Assembly: GCA_009746045.1 (NCBI GenBank)
Contig: RPFO01000796.1
Span: 95,153-159,152 of the forward strand
Direction: 5' to 3'
Source: Mesostigma viride
Taxonomy: Eukaryota > Streptophyta > Mesostigmatophyceae > Mesostigmatales > Mesostigmataceae
Length of the DNA stretch: 64,000 bases
Shown piece after piece: positions 43,084 through 54,904 of this stretch. The notes below the pieces were generated by a model. The model had not been told where the DNA came from and made no database searches. It worked only from the letters and a program-made list of their open reading frames with translations. The translations under genes were made by a program, and so were the position numbers. Every line of letters starts with the position of its first letter. Within the stretch, counting starts at the first letter, position 1.

Positions 43084-45882
43084 CCTTTCCCCTATATAAA
43101 GCGAGCTTCGTGACCGTTGGTTGCAAAATTAGGGGGAGTACCGCCGATAATTAGGTAGAAAATCGTGGTACAAAAATCAGCCATTCGGGGGTACTCCGGA
43201 GGTCGACGGGAGAATCGCGGATATCGCAGATACAGTACGTACGGCGAGCGAGCGAAGCGAGCGAGCGGCCGCTGAAAGCGGCCTGCGCGCAGCGCACGGC
43301 GAGCGCAGCGAGCTGTGCGCTGCGCGCGGCGAGCGAGCGAAGCGAGCGAGCACCCTACCGCGAGCGAGCGGAGCGAGCGAGCACCGTACGGCGAGCGAGC
43401 GGAGCGAGCGAGCACCGTACTGCTAAAGCGCACAGCGAGCGCAGCGAGCCGCGAGCGAAGAGAGCACCGTACTCTACTATTTCTCTCCGGAGCGCAGCGA
43501 AGGAGCACGTTACTTAGAAAAGGATGCGCCAACGAATTTCAGACCTACGGCCGCTTACGATTCCTCTCCGGAGCGCAGCGAAGGAGCACGGGCAATTTCA
43601 GCGAGGGACGGAAGGAAACCAGCGCCGACGGGCCATGGGCCACGGGCCACGGGCCATGGGCCACGGGCTAGAGCCACCCCAGCGCCCAGCAGCGCGCGGT
43701 CGGCCCACCACTTCAGCAGCGTGCAGCATCGGGGCCCAGCATGAAATTTCAAATGATGGCCGCGGGAAGACGGGATGGCTGTCGACAGCCGCCTGTTCAG
43801 GAGGTCGTGACTGTTGGGCAAGCTACGTTTTCATTGTTGGACGCTTTGAAACGGGGTACAATGACGCCGTCTTTCATGACGGTTCTTTGGAGCGCCTGGA
43901 CTGTGGGTGCCGCGAGCTCTTGGAAAAGATTGCGGGGAAGATGACTGTCGGGGTAAGAAGGTGGCACCCGTTCTGACGCCTGGGTAAGCTGCGTTTGTTG
44001 TTTGCTGGGCTTTGCAACGGTGTCACATAAGCATTTTGGCTTCCAGTCGGTCTCTTTCGAGCGGATAGGGAGAGGCAGTTTGCCTACCGGGCGGTTCCAT
44101 AGCAGCACTGTCCCGCCATGCACATATTCCACCGTCTTTTGCGCTCGGTTTTGTTTTATTTCGATTTCGGACGCTTTGGAACGTCGTTTCATGTTTCATG
44201 CATTCCTATGCTTCGAGCCCGTCTGTTTGCTTTGTGTTTCCGTCATCAGCGGGAAAGGAGGCCCATTTTCCTCGGCAACAACATTCGTTGAGTCACTTCC
44301 CGCATGGCAGGTATGCCTCCCGCTCTTTGTTGCTGTATTTCGGTCGGGGACACATGCCGGCGAATGCCTTTCCATTCCTTTTCCTGCACTCACGCATTAT
44401 TTTTCCATTGTGTTTCGGTCAGCCACGGGAAGTGTTCCTGTTTTTGCTGCATCTGCGTGGGCTGTTGCTTTAAAAGCAGGTATTCTGCCTGCGGGGGATT
44501 GCATACACACGGCATGGTATCCTGAGCGTCAAGCCCAAGCAAACGGCTGGGGAAAAAACCTTTGTATATTGAGCTCGAATTTGATTTGTTCCTTTTCATG
44601 AAAGGGACCTTTACTGGGCATTTTTGGCATTACTGATGAATCACTAGATTAATGCATTAAAGGAGATGGTGTCTCTGCCTTTGTCATGTTTTTAAGAGCT
44701 ATCATTTGAATGGTAATCCTCCCACCCACACTGTTGACCAAGCACACTTTCAGCCCACTGACCACGCACGGGTTCCCCATACTGACCAAGCACACGTTCC
44801 ACCCACTGACCAAGCACACGTGCCACCCACTGACCAAGTGCACGTTCCACCTACTGACCAAGCACACGTTCAGCCCACTGACCATGCAAGCACGGGTTCC
44901 CCTTACTGACCAAGCACACGTGCCACCCACTGACCAAGCACACGTTCCACCCACTGACCAAGTGCACGTTCCACCCACTGACCAAGCACACCTTCCACCC
45001 ACTGACCAAGCACACCTTCCACCCACTGATCATGCAAGCACGGGTTCTCCATACTGACCAAGCACACGTGCCACCCACTGACCAAACACACGTTCATCCC
45101 ACTGACCATGCAAGCACGGGTTCCCCATACTGACAAAGCACACGTGCCACCCACTGACCAAGCACGGGTTCCCCATACTGGCACACGTTCATCCCACTGA
45201 CCATGCAAGCACGGGTTCCCCGTACTGACCAAGCACACCTGCCACCCACTGACCAAACACACGTTCCACCCACTGACCAAACACACGTTCCACCCACTGA
45301 CCAAACACATGTTCCACCCACTGACCAAGCACACGTTCCACCCACTCACCAAGCATACGTTCCATCCACTGACCGAGCATGAGTTTACCATACTGACCGA
45401 GCAGCCACCCACTGACCATGAAGCAAACACTCGGCCTTGGCTGTGCTCTGATTAAGTAATTGTTGTATAAATGAAATACCTGTTCTGATCATGCACCTGT
45501 TGTCTCCTTGATGTTGTCCCCTTGATAAACCATGTGCCCATGGCCGTGGCTGTCTTGGTGACTCGCATCATTCACGGGTTGTTCAGCTGCCAAAGTTGCC
45601 CTATTAATTAATTAATTAATTAAACTCGTGCTCCCGTTGGGGAGTCACGGAGCACCCCTAGACTAGCCCCTAGACTGCACAAACCCAACCAAGTAGCCAA
45701 GGCATAGGAGCCCGACCACCCAAGCCAAGAAGGCCCCTGTCCCATCTCCCCCAATCAACGTACAGGGAGAATGAGGATTGTATAGTAGGGGACGCAGTTA
45801 CGCGTCTATATGAATTAGTTAATAGTAGGGGACTTGAATAAAGTCTCGAATAGTAGGGGCTTGGCCCCTACCGGGTCTACTT
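43084..45882 (+). repeat. tandem unit B (2.8 kb)
   Basis: Same order as unit A, with the full GC-rich block (43245-43590) and GGGCCAYGGGCC repeats (43628-43670). The TATA box is at 43093-43100. The 200-codon frame at 44002-44601 differs from A and C at about five residues. A frame at 43524-43976 starting MRQRISDLRPL runs through the GC block into CRELLEKIAGKMTVG. The minisatellite (44740-45420) is about five units shorter than in A. An extra GTTGTCTCCTTGAT/GTTGTCCCCTTGAT duplication lies at 45499-45525. Confidence 0.85.
43245..43590. repeat. GC-rich snap-back repeats
   Basis: Many copies of GCGAGCGAGCGAAGCGAGCG and of CTCCGGAGCGCAGCGAAGGA, each largely self-complementary. Present again at 46605-47070. 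Repeats of this style are known from organelle genomes of chlamydomonadalean algae; whether these are related is inference. Confidence 0.8.
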
Positions 45883-46452
45883 CCACCCACTGACCAAGCA
45901 CACGTTCCACCCACTCACCAAGCATACGTTCCATCCACTGACCGAGCATGAGTTTACCATACTGACCGAGCAGCCACCCACTGACCATGAAGCAAACACT
46001 CGGCCTTGGCTGTGCTCTGATTAAGTAATTGTTGTATAAATGAAATACCTGTTCTGATCATGCACATGTTGTCTCCTTGATGTTGTCCCCTTGATAAACC
46101 ATGTGCCCATGGCCGTGGCTGTCTTGGTGACTCGCATCATTCACGGGTTGTTCAGCTGCCAAAGTTGCCCTATTAATTAATTAATTAATTAAACTCGTGC
46201 TCCCGTTGGGGAGTCACGGAGCACCCCTAGACTAGCCCCTAGACTGCACAAACCCAACCAACCAAGTAGCCAAGGCATAGGAGCCCGACCACCCAAGCCA
46301 AGGCCCCTGTCCCATCTCCCCCAATCAACGTACAGGGAGAATGAGGATTGTATAGTAGGGGACGCAGTTACGCGTCTATATGAATTAGTTAATAGTAGGG
46401 GACTTGAATAAACTCTCGAATAGTAGGGGCTTGGCCCCTACCGGGTCTACTT
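45883..46452 (+). repeat. partial tandem unit (3' end only)
   Basis: Starts abruptly within the minisatellite (CCACCCACTGACC) and repeats the last 570 bp of unit B through CTACCGGGTCTACTT. This is what unequal crossing-over between minisatellite and unit end would leave. Confidence 0.85.
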
Positions 46453-49400
46453 GTCCTTTCCCCTATATAAAGCGAGCTTCGTGACCGTTGGTCCGATAAT
46501 TAGGGGGAGTACCGCCGATAATTAGGTAGAAAATCGTGGTACAAAAATCAGCCATTGGGGGGTACTCCAGAGGTCGACGGGAGAATCGCAGATATCGCAG
46601 ATAACGGCGAGCGAGCGAAGCGAGCGAGCACCCTACCGCGAGCGAGCGAAGCGAGCGAGCACCGTACGGCGAGCGAGCGGAGCGAGCGAGCACCGTACTG
46701 CTAAAGCGCACAGCGAGCGCAGCGAGCCGTGAGCGAAGCGAGCGGTACTCCGGAGGTCGACGGGAGAATCGAAGATATCTCAGATACAGTACGTACGGCG
46801 AGCGAGCGAAGCGAGCGAGCACCCTACCGCGAGCGAGCGGAGCGAGCGAGCACCGTACGGCGAGCGAGCGGAGCGAGCGAGCACCGTACTGCTAAAGCGC
46901 ACAGCGAGCGCAGCGAGCCGTGAGCGAAGCGAGCACCGTACTCTACTATTCCTCTCCGGAGCGCAGCGAAGGAGCACGTTACTTAGAAAAAGATACGCCA
47001 ACGATTTTCAGACCTACGGCCGCTTACGATTCCTCTCCGGAGCGCAGCGAAGGAGCACGGGCAATTTCAGCGAGGGACGGAAGGAAACCAGCGCCGACGG
47101 GCCATGGGCCACGGGCCACGGGCCATGGGCCACGGGCTAGAGCCACCCCAGCGCCCAGCAGCGCGCGGTCGGCCCACCACTTCAGCAGCGTGCAGCATCG
47201 GGGCCCAGCATGAAATTTCAAATGATGGCCGCGAGAAGACGGGATGGCTGTCGACAGCCGCCTGTTCAGGAGGTCGTGACTGTTGGGCAAGCTACGTTTT
47301 CATTGTTGGACGCTTTGAAACGGGGTACAACGACGCCGTCTTTCATGACGGTTCTTTGGAGCGCCTGGACTGTGGGTGCCGCGAGCTCTTGGAAAAGATT
47401 GCGGGGAAGATGACTGTCGGGGTAAGAAGGTGGCACCCGTTCTGACGCCTGGGTAAGCTGCGTTTGTTGTTTGCTGGGCTTTGGAACGGTGTCACATAAG
47501 CATTTCGGCTTCCAGTCGGTCTCTTCCGAGCGGATAGGGAGAGGCAGTTTGCCTACCGGGCGGTTCCATAGCAGCACTGTCCCGCCATGCACATATTCCA
47601 CCGTCTTTTGCGCTCGGTTTTGTTTTATTTCGATTTGGGACGCTTTGGAACGTCGTTTCATGTTTCATGCATTCCTATGCTTCGAGCCCGTCTGTTTGCT
47701 TTGTGTTTCCGTCATCAGCGGGAAAGGAGGCCCATTTTCCTCGGCAACAACATTCGTTGAGTCACTTCCCGCATGGCAGGTATGCCTCCCGCTCTTTGTT
47801 GCTGTATTTCGGTCGGGGACACATGCCGGCGAATGCCTTTCCATTCCTTTTCCTGCACTCACGCATTATTTTTCCATTGTGTTTCGGTCAGCCACGGGAA
47901 GTGTTCCTGTTTTTGCTGCATCTGCGTGGGCTGTTGCTTTAAAAGCAGGTATTCTGCCTGCGGGGGATGGCATGCACACGGCGTGGTATCCTGAGCGTCA
48001 AGCCCAAGCAAACGGCCGGGGAAAAAACCTTTGTATTTTGAGCTCGAATTTGATTTGTTCCTTTTCATGAAAGGGACCTTTACTGGGCATTTTTGGCATT
48101 ACTGATGAATCACTAGATTAATGCATTAAAGGAGATGGTGTCTCTGCCTTTGTCATGTTTTTAAGAGCTATCATTTGAATGGTAATCCTCCCACCCACAC
48201 TGTTGACCAAGCACACTTTCAGCCCACTGACCACGCACGGGTTCCCCATACTGACCAAGCACACGTTCCAACCACTGACCAAGCACACGTTCCACCCACT
48301 GACCAAGTGCACGTTCCACCTACTGACCAAGCACACGTTCAGCCCACTGACCATGCAAGCATGGGTTCCCATACTGACCAAGCACACGTGCCACCCACTG
48401 ACCAAGCACACGTTCCACCCACTGACCAAGTGCACGTTCCACCCACTGACCACGCACACGTTCCACCCACTGACCAAGCACACCTTCCACCCACTGACCA
48501 AGCACACCTTCCACCCACTGATCATGCAAGCACGGGTTCTCCATACTGACCAAGCACACGTGCCACCCACTGACCAAACACACGCTCCACCCACTGACCA
48601 TGCAAGCACGGGTTCCCCATACTGGCACACGTTCATCCCACTGACCATGCAAGCACGGGTTCCCCGTACTGACCAAGCACACCTGCCACCCACTGACCAA
48701 ACACACGTTCCACCCACTGACCAAGCACATGTTCCACCCACTGAGCAAGCACACGTTCCACCCACTGACCAAGCACGGGTTCCCCATACTGGCACACGTT
48801 CATCCCACTGACCATGCAAGCACGGGTTCCCCGTACTGACCAAGCACACCTGCCACCCACTGACCAAACACACGTTCCACCCACTGACCAAACACACGTT
48901 CCACCCACTGAGCAAGCACACGTTCCACCCACTGACCAAGCATACGTTCCATCCACTGACCGAGCATGAGTTTACCATACTGACCGAGCAGCCACCCACT
49001 GACCATGAAGCAAACACTCGGCCTTGGCTGTGCTCTGATTAAGTAATTGTTGTATAAATGAAATACCTGTTCTGATCATGCACATGTTGTCTCCTTGATA
49101 AACCATGTGCCCATGGCCGTGGCTGTCTTGGTGACTCGCATCATTCACGGGTTGTTCAGCTGCCAAAGTTGCCCTATTAATTAATTAGTTAATTAAACTC
49201 GTGCTCCCGTTGGGGAGTCACGGAGCACCCCTAGACTAGCCCCTAGACTGCACAAACCCAACCGGCAACCAAGTAGCCAAGGCATAGGAGCCCGACCACC
49301 CAAGCCAAGGCCCCTGTCCCATCTCCCCCAATCAACGTACAGGGAAAATGAGGATTGTATAGTAGGGGACGCAGTTACGCGTCTATATGAATTAGGTAGG

Positions 49401-49453
49401 GGACTTGAATAAAGTCTCGAATAGTAGGGGCTTGGCCCCTACCGGGTCTACTT
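46453..49453 (+). repeat. tandem unit C (3.0 kb)
   Basis: The longest copy. TATA box at 46464-46471; the GC-rich block is partly duplicated (46605-46745 and 46795-46935, both around GTACTCCGGAGGTCGACGGG); coding-like region 47218-48070; minisatellite 48209-49013. From 47218 on it is nearly identical to unit A, closer than either is to B. Confidence 0.85.
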
Positions 49454-49689
49454 GTGATCCATAAAATGCTCCAAATGACCGTATTTGTGACGGTTGACAG
49501 CATAATTTCTGGCCATCCCATCTCTATTTCGGGTGCAACTTAGTACTTGAGCTGCATATGTTATATTTAATGTGTCTGCCCATTTCCAGGTCAAAACGAC
49601 ATTAATTGTGTTGTTTGTGGAATTAATTATGAATAAAACTGGCAATTTCGGCGTTTTTTATGCTTTTGGACGTCACCATTCTGTGAGCA

Positions 49690-50438
49690 CCAAGTGGCCA
49701 ACCAAGGCAGGGGCGCCTCCGCTTCTTCTCATCTTTGATAGCCCAGCGGACAAGATTTCGTTTCTCAGACGCCGCAAGCGGCTCGCGAATACTCCCTTCA
49801 CCGTGGACGACGACTTGACCCTGGCACAGCAACAACGGCGACGGGAGCTATGGCCGACCTACACCCAGCTCCGGCAGACCAAGGCGGGCCAGCCGGTGTA
49901 CTGGAAGGGGGCGGCCATCTACGTCGGCCACAAGCCCTGGCAAGCGACCCCCTCGACCACCGCGGCCCCAGCAACTCCAGCCCCAGCCTAGGGGAATACA
50001 GCAGTAGTGTAGAATAGTTAGACAGTGGCCTTGTACATGCCCGCCTACTACAGGCCCTATACCAGCTTAGGCCTCGCCTTTTTAGTCATGTACATGTGTG
50101 CCTATGATGAGCCACCCTCCAGATGATGCCTAGCTTTATTTAATTATGCAGTGCCCATGCAGGGAGTCACTCCCTGCTGAGAAGCCATGCCATAGCTCTT
50201 GTATAGCCATGATGATCTTCCCCCTCACAGGCATGCTCCCCCCTTACCCGGGCATAGCGTGATAGACCATGAGGGTGCGGGTGCCCTGGTGCACCTAGAG
50301 CAAGTGTTGTTTACATTCCCACCCTTGCAGGAAGTAGCTTAGAATGTATTATAGGCTCATATGCCCCTTCTCAGGGCTATGTGCTACATATACTCCCAAC
50401 GGAGTTATGTTCCTAATTAATTAATTAATTAATTAACC
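49690..50438 (+). pseudogene. retroposon with LINE ORF1-like C-terminal domain and TTAA tail
   Basis: The frame reads LLLIFDSPADKISFLRRRKR, TVDDDLTLAQQQRRRELWP, GQPVYWKGAAIYV and stops at 49991. The pattern (a charged RRRK helix, DDDLT..QQ.RR.LWP, then a short strand) resembles the C-terminal domain of L1-type ORF1 RNA-binding proteins (family inference). The 5' part is missing. The 3' UTR ends ACTCCCAACGGAGTTATG, then (TTAA)n at 50414-50438. Confidence 0.7.
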
Positions 50439-50569
50439 AAGGTGTGACTTGGCACAGTAAATCTGGGTACCATGGAGAAGCCAGCCACCAAGTTTGACCA
50501 TCATCCGAATATTAGTGCAGCTAGGAGGAGTAAGATGGGTGTTTTTTGGCACTTTCAGACCGTTGTGTG

Positions 50570-50788
50570 CAGAAGCCCGCTTTGCCCGGGTGGAGGGGCG
50601 CCCACCGGGGATCGAGATCACGGAGTACGCCAGCTACGGCGGGGTTGACCCGCCCTATACCGACTGAGCGATCTGATCTACGCTGATCACACGACGCTCG
50701 TGGAGACCCCGGAGTCCGCCCATGCAACTCTGGCTAGATAGTTTGTCACTGGAAGCGCGGGCGGTGGGGCTTATGATCAGCAAGAAAT
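50570..50788 (+). pseudogene. LINE RT fragment close to LINE-C
   Basis: Parallels LINE-C from FARVEGRPPGIEITEYASYG through DLIYADxTTLVETPES and LWLDSLSLEARAVGLMISKK. Catalytic YADD has become YADH. CATGCA at 50721-50726 is a 4-bp insertion relative to LINE-B and LINE-C. The fragment ends where the next retroposon's TTAA tail starts. Confidence 0.8.
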
Positions 50789-51690
50789 TAATTAAGTATT
50801 TAATTAAACTCGTGCTCCCGTTGGCCGGGGAGTCAATTAAGGAGCACCGGAGTGCACCTGTATGTGCACAAAAGGAAGAATTTCTGACGAATTGAAGGCA
50901 GAGGCATGCCACAGCAGCAATTGGACATGATAGACGATCCGGCAGGTTCTGTGGGTGAATAAGACCCACGTGAGCATATCATAATAACAAGGAGCGTGGG
51001 CAAGTAAGCCAAGCATAGCCAGGACGTAGCATGGCTGTACAAGGGCTAAGCCGGTGGCTATGGCTGGTTGCATATGTACTGTGCGTTATAGCGGTGCACG
51101 TGACTAGGTATATGGTGGCACGGCTAGTAGGCAAATATTCTAGGCATGGCTGCCATGGTGGCAGTAACTACCAATGATTACAAGCTAGGGCTATTCTATA
51201 GCCCGCAGCTAGGCTGGGGGCGACCACATCTTGTGGTTGATCATCATGCAGGTCCCCGCGCCCCTCCATGCAGTACACCTTGGGCTTCTGGGGGCCCCTG
51301 CTTGTGGCGGAGGTACATTAATTCGGGCCACAGGTCGCGGCGCTGCTGCTGCTGAGCGGGGGTCAGGTCGTCGTCCAGCGTCCAGGTGAGGTCGTGCAGC
51401 CTCGGATCTTGCGATCGACGAGAAAGGAACCTCTGCTTGTCCTCAGGGCTGGGGAGGGGAAGGTGAGCAAGACTGGCCGGTGGGGGAGCCACGCCTTGTC
51501 CCGTGAGGCGTGAGTAGGGAAGGCGGTGGCACCCGCGCAGTTCTACGCCTACTATACCAGGCCCATATGAGGGTAAGAAGCTGGTCCTTGAGCTCGTCGG
51601 CCGGCAAGGGTGGTTTCCAGATGTCTCACCTGGCTTCTGCATGGGGGAAACGACGCAGCACCACTAGCTCGGCATGCGCGGCGAGCGATC
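50789..51690 (-). mobile_element. ORF1-type retroposon, minus strand, TTAA-tailed
   Basis: On the minus strand ORF1 C-terminal sequence (KQRFLSRRSQDPRLHDLTWT, DDDLTPAQQQQRRDLWPELM) runs from about 51650 to 51240. The 3' UTR follows and then the hairpin at 50815-50860, with the tail at 50788-50810 inserted into the LINE fragment. It carries insertions at 50823-50828 (GGCCGG), 50835-50840 (AATTAA), 51267-51272 (CATGCA), 51413-51418 (GATCGA), 51475-51480 and 51599-51604 (GGCCGG). Confidence 0.8.
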
Positions 51691-52375
51691 GACGATACTT
51701 GTAACTTTCGTGCAACTATTTTATAATGAGATTATCTCAGTACTCCTTGGCGTGCCCACGCGCATGTGTGATATGTAACGCACGGTAAAAATGGCTGACG
51801 GCGGAGCTCAGATCTTTTGCGTCTGAGCCCCAAATTCAGTCAGATCACTGGCATTTGATGCGCCTTTTTAATACGCATTCGCCAGTCAGTATAATCGGTT
51901 ACGGCTGACACGCAGTATCGAAAAAGTTACGCACGTACGTGGGCAAGCTAAGCTATGACTCGAGGTCCCCCGAAAGCAAAACGAGGCCTGCAGAAAAGGA
52001 GCTTTCCGGCTCCCAGCCCAACCCACGTACTTCTTGCCATCGTCCTTGCCCGGCCGGCCAGATGTCGGGGCCCGCAAACCCCTCGCCAGCAAACCCATCG
52101 CCAAGCGCAGCTCGCCACTCGCCAGAGCCCAAGAAATTCTGCTACGACACATGCAAATGGCGACAGTACCTAGACTACGCATGCTTTACATTCAGCGGCT
52201 GGCTGCATGCGACTGACCGACGCGCACACTGCGCCGAGATATGCCGGCCAGTACTACGCACTGGAACACAAGCTCCGTGGGCCCGAGGGGCCCATCCCGG
52301 CCGGCCGCCGACAATTAACGTGAGTTCCTCGATCACCCTGCCAGAATTCAACCATGCATCGCCTCGCCATCCTCT
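51691..52375. other. no confident gene; contains an inverted-repeat end
   Basis: ATTATCTCAGTACTCCTTGG followed by CGTGCCCACGCGCATG (51733-51768) resembles the inverted repeat at 20745-20800. 51939-52300 holds an open but unrecognised frame (AAACGAGGCCTGCAGAAAAG region), possibly the 5' part of the following retroposon. Confidence 0.4.
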
Positions 52376-53557
52376 TCATCCACCGACCGCGCCCGCCGCG
52401 ACTGCCGGGTGGTGCTGCGTCGTTTCCCCCATGCAGTTAAGCCAGGTGAGACGTCAACCACCCTTGCCGACGAGCTCAAGGACCAGCTCCTTACTACCCT
52501 CATGGGCCTGGTAGGTGAGGTAGTTAACTGCGTGGGTGCCACCGCCTTCCCCACTCGAGTGATCACGGGACAAGGTGGCTCCCCCACCAGTCCCGCTAGC
52601 TCACCTTCCCCTCCCGTGAGGACAAGCATGCAGCGGTTCCTTTCTCGTCGCAAGACGGTTTGTGCACACGACCTCACCTGGACGCTGGACGACGACCTGA
52701 CCCCTGCTCCTGAAGCAGCAGCAGCGCCGCGACCTGCATGTGGCCGGAATACCTCCGCCACATGAAGCAGGACCCCCAGAATTAAGCCCAAGAAGGTGTA
52801 CTGGAGGGGCGGGGCCCTGATGATCAAACATGCAAGATGTCAGACGCCCCCTCCGGGCTGGGCTAGAATAGCTAGCCCTAGCTTGTATCCGTTGGTAGTC
52901 ACTGCCGCCATGGCAGCCATGCTTAGAATGCTCGCCTAGCTAGCTGTGCCACCATACCTACTACTGAGCTAGTCACGTGCACCACTATAACACATGCACG
53001 GTACATGTGCAACCAGCCATAGACTTAGCTTATATAGTCCTTGTACAGACAGCCATGCTACGTCCTGGCTATGCTCAGATTACTTGCCCACGCTCCTTGT
53101 TATGATATGCTCACATGGGTCTTCTTGCACCCGGCCACACATGATTCTTGCCGCCTGCCGGATCGTTAACCGAGTCCGATTGCAGCTGTGGCATGCCTTT
53201 GTGGCATGAAGTAGAAAGGGGGTCTCTGCATCCCTGTCTTCCTGCTGTGCACACACAGAACAGGGATTAAAAACACTTCGGCGCTCCGTGGCTCCCCAAT
53301 TAACGGCATGCCGATTGCAGCTGCGGCATGCCTTTGTGGCATGTCAGAAGTAGAAAGGGGGTCTCTGCCCTTTCTTCCTGCTGTGCACACACATGCAGGG
53401 ATTAAAAACACTTCGGTGCTCCGTGACTCCCCAACGGTCCTGCATGAGCACGAGTTTAATTAATTAATTAATTAATTAATTAATTAATTAATTAATTAAT
53501 TAATTAATTAATTAATTAATTAATTAATTAATTAATTAATTAATTAATTAATTAATC
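52376..53557 (+). mobile_element. ORF1-type retroposon with long (TTAA)n tail
   Basis: Coding-like sequence gives CRVVLRRFPHAVKPGETSTT (the start of an RRM-like strand), LADELKDQLLTTLMGLVGEV, MQRFLSRRKT, DLTWTLDDDLTPA, then VYWRGGALMIKH after a frameshift. The 3' UTR (52870-53450) includes a partial internal duplication of its last 120 bp (53190-53310 against 53311-53440). It ends GAGCACGAGTTTAATTAATT. Insertions CTAGCT (52596-52601), TGCATG (52735-52740) and AATTAA (53298-53303) are specific to this copy. Confidence 0.8.
53452..53557. repeat. (TTAA)n tail, ~105 bp
   Basis: About 26 uninterrupted TTAA units, the longest tail in the window. Any (TTAA)n is a perfect palindrome, so it can form cruciforms. 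Confidence 0.97.
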
Positions 53558-53939
53558 CGGCTCTTAAACTTCTTCAAGCTAACTGAACGCGACCTCGTCG
53601 CTAGGCTCCTCAACCCATGCAGCCCGGCCTGCGCAGCAGCGGCAGCCACACCGGCTCCCTCCGTCTGCATCCGAGCATGCAGTGCATGCTGGAGGAGCAC
53701 GTGACCTGGCCGCTGGTCGAGAAGATGCCATTGATGACCACAGCGCTCAACACGGTGGAGGCCAAGGTCTCCAATACGGAAACCAAGGTCGCACACAAGC
53801 TTCAACCTCAGCAGTCACGGCACTGCATGCAGACCGGCCGCGGCGCAGGCCTCTGATGCGCATGCCGCCCTCCTCTCCCGCCTCACCCAAGTGGAGGGGC
53901 AAGTGCGGCGTGCTCGATCATGAAGAAGCTTGAAGCCAT

Positions 53940-54171
53940 TAATTAATTAATTAAACTCGTGCTCCCGTTGGGGAGTCACGGAGCACCGAAGTGCTTTTAA
54001 TCCCTGTGTGTGCACTACAGGAGAAAGGGCAGAGACCCCCAGTCTCCTTCATGCCAAAGGCATGCCACAGCTGCAATCGGGCGCGGCTATAGCTAAAAGG
54101 ACAGGCTAACGATCCGGCAAACTGTGGGTGCAATAAGACCCATGTGAGCATATCATAGCAAGGAGCGTGGG
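53940..54171 (-). mobile_element. 232-bp truncated retroposon, minus strand, 11-bp target duplication
   Basis: Flanked by CTTGAAGCCAT at 53929-53939 and 54172-54182. It starts with the TTAA tail next to the left duplication, then the reverse-complement hairpin and about 170 bp of 3' UTR. A target duplication plus 5' truncation is the signature of target-primed reverse transcription. Confidence 0.92.
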
Positions 54172-54904
54172 CTTGAAGCCATCACCGCCCACACCGATCG
54201 AGGCCCTGGCCACACAGGTCCCAAAGGGATAATAGCGGAGCAGAAGGCCACCATCGCATCCCAGCCACCCTGGCAAGATGCTGGCGACCTCCCGCCGCTC
54301 TCCTATGCGGACCTGCTGCGGTCAGCGACTGCCTCAACCACTGACGCCATCGCCACGAAACTCCAGCCTGGAGCTGGAGGACCACCGCGCCAGGCCGAAC
54401 AACGGGAGCCGGGAGGCCACCGACCGCGCCCGACGGCCGCCGCGAGTGCCGAGTGGTGCTGCGTCGTTTCCCCCATGCAGCCAGAAGCCAGGTGAGACGT
54501 CAACCACCCTTGCCGACGAGCTCAAGCACCAGCTTCTTACCCTCATGGGCCTGGTAGTATAGGTGAGGTAGAACTGCGCGGGTGCCACCACCGGCCTTCC
54601 CCACTCACGGGACAAGACGGCTCGATCCCCCGGCCACCAGTCATGCTCACCTTCCCCTCGGGCCTGATCGATCGAGGACAAGCGACGGTTGACCTTTCTC
54701 TGATTGCAAGAGGAATTGCGCGACCTCTGACACCTGGACGCTGGACGACGACCTGACCCCCCGGCGGCCCGCTCAGCAGCAGTGCAGCGCCGCGACCTGT
54801 GGCCTGAATACATCCCGGCCACATGCAAGCAGGGGCCCCCATCGAAGCCCAAGGTGTACTGGCTGGAGGGGCGGGGACCTGCATGATGATCAACCACAAA
54901 ATGT

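Noticed and set aside
41802..49017. CRISPR-like array (24-bp repeats)
   Set aside because: Units are contiguous with no unique spacers, and the genome is eukaryotic; it is a minisatellite.
54845..54870. 4-bp insertions CTGG (near 54861) and CCAG (near 54484) as further members of the palindrome rule
   Set aside because: They are exact 4 bp but are simple tandem duplications of non-palindromic sequence, so they do not follow the XY-rc-XY rule and are not counted.
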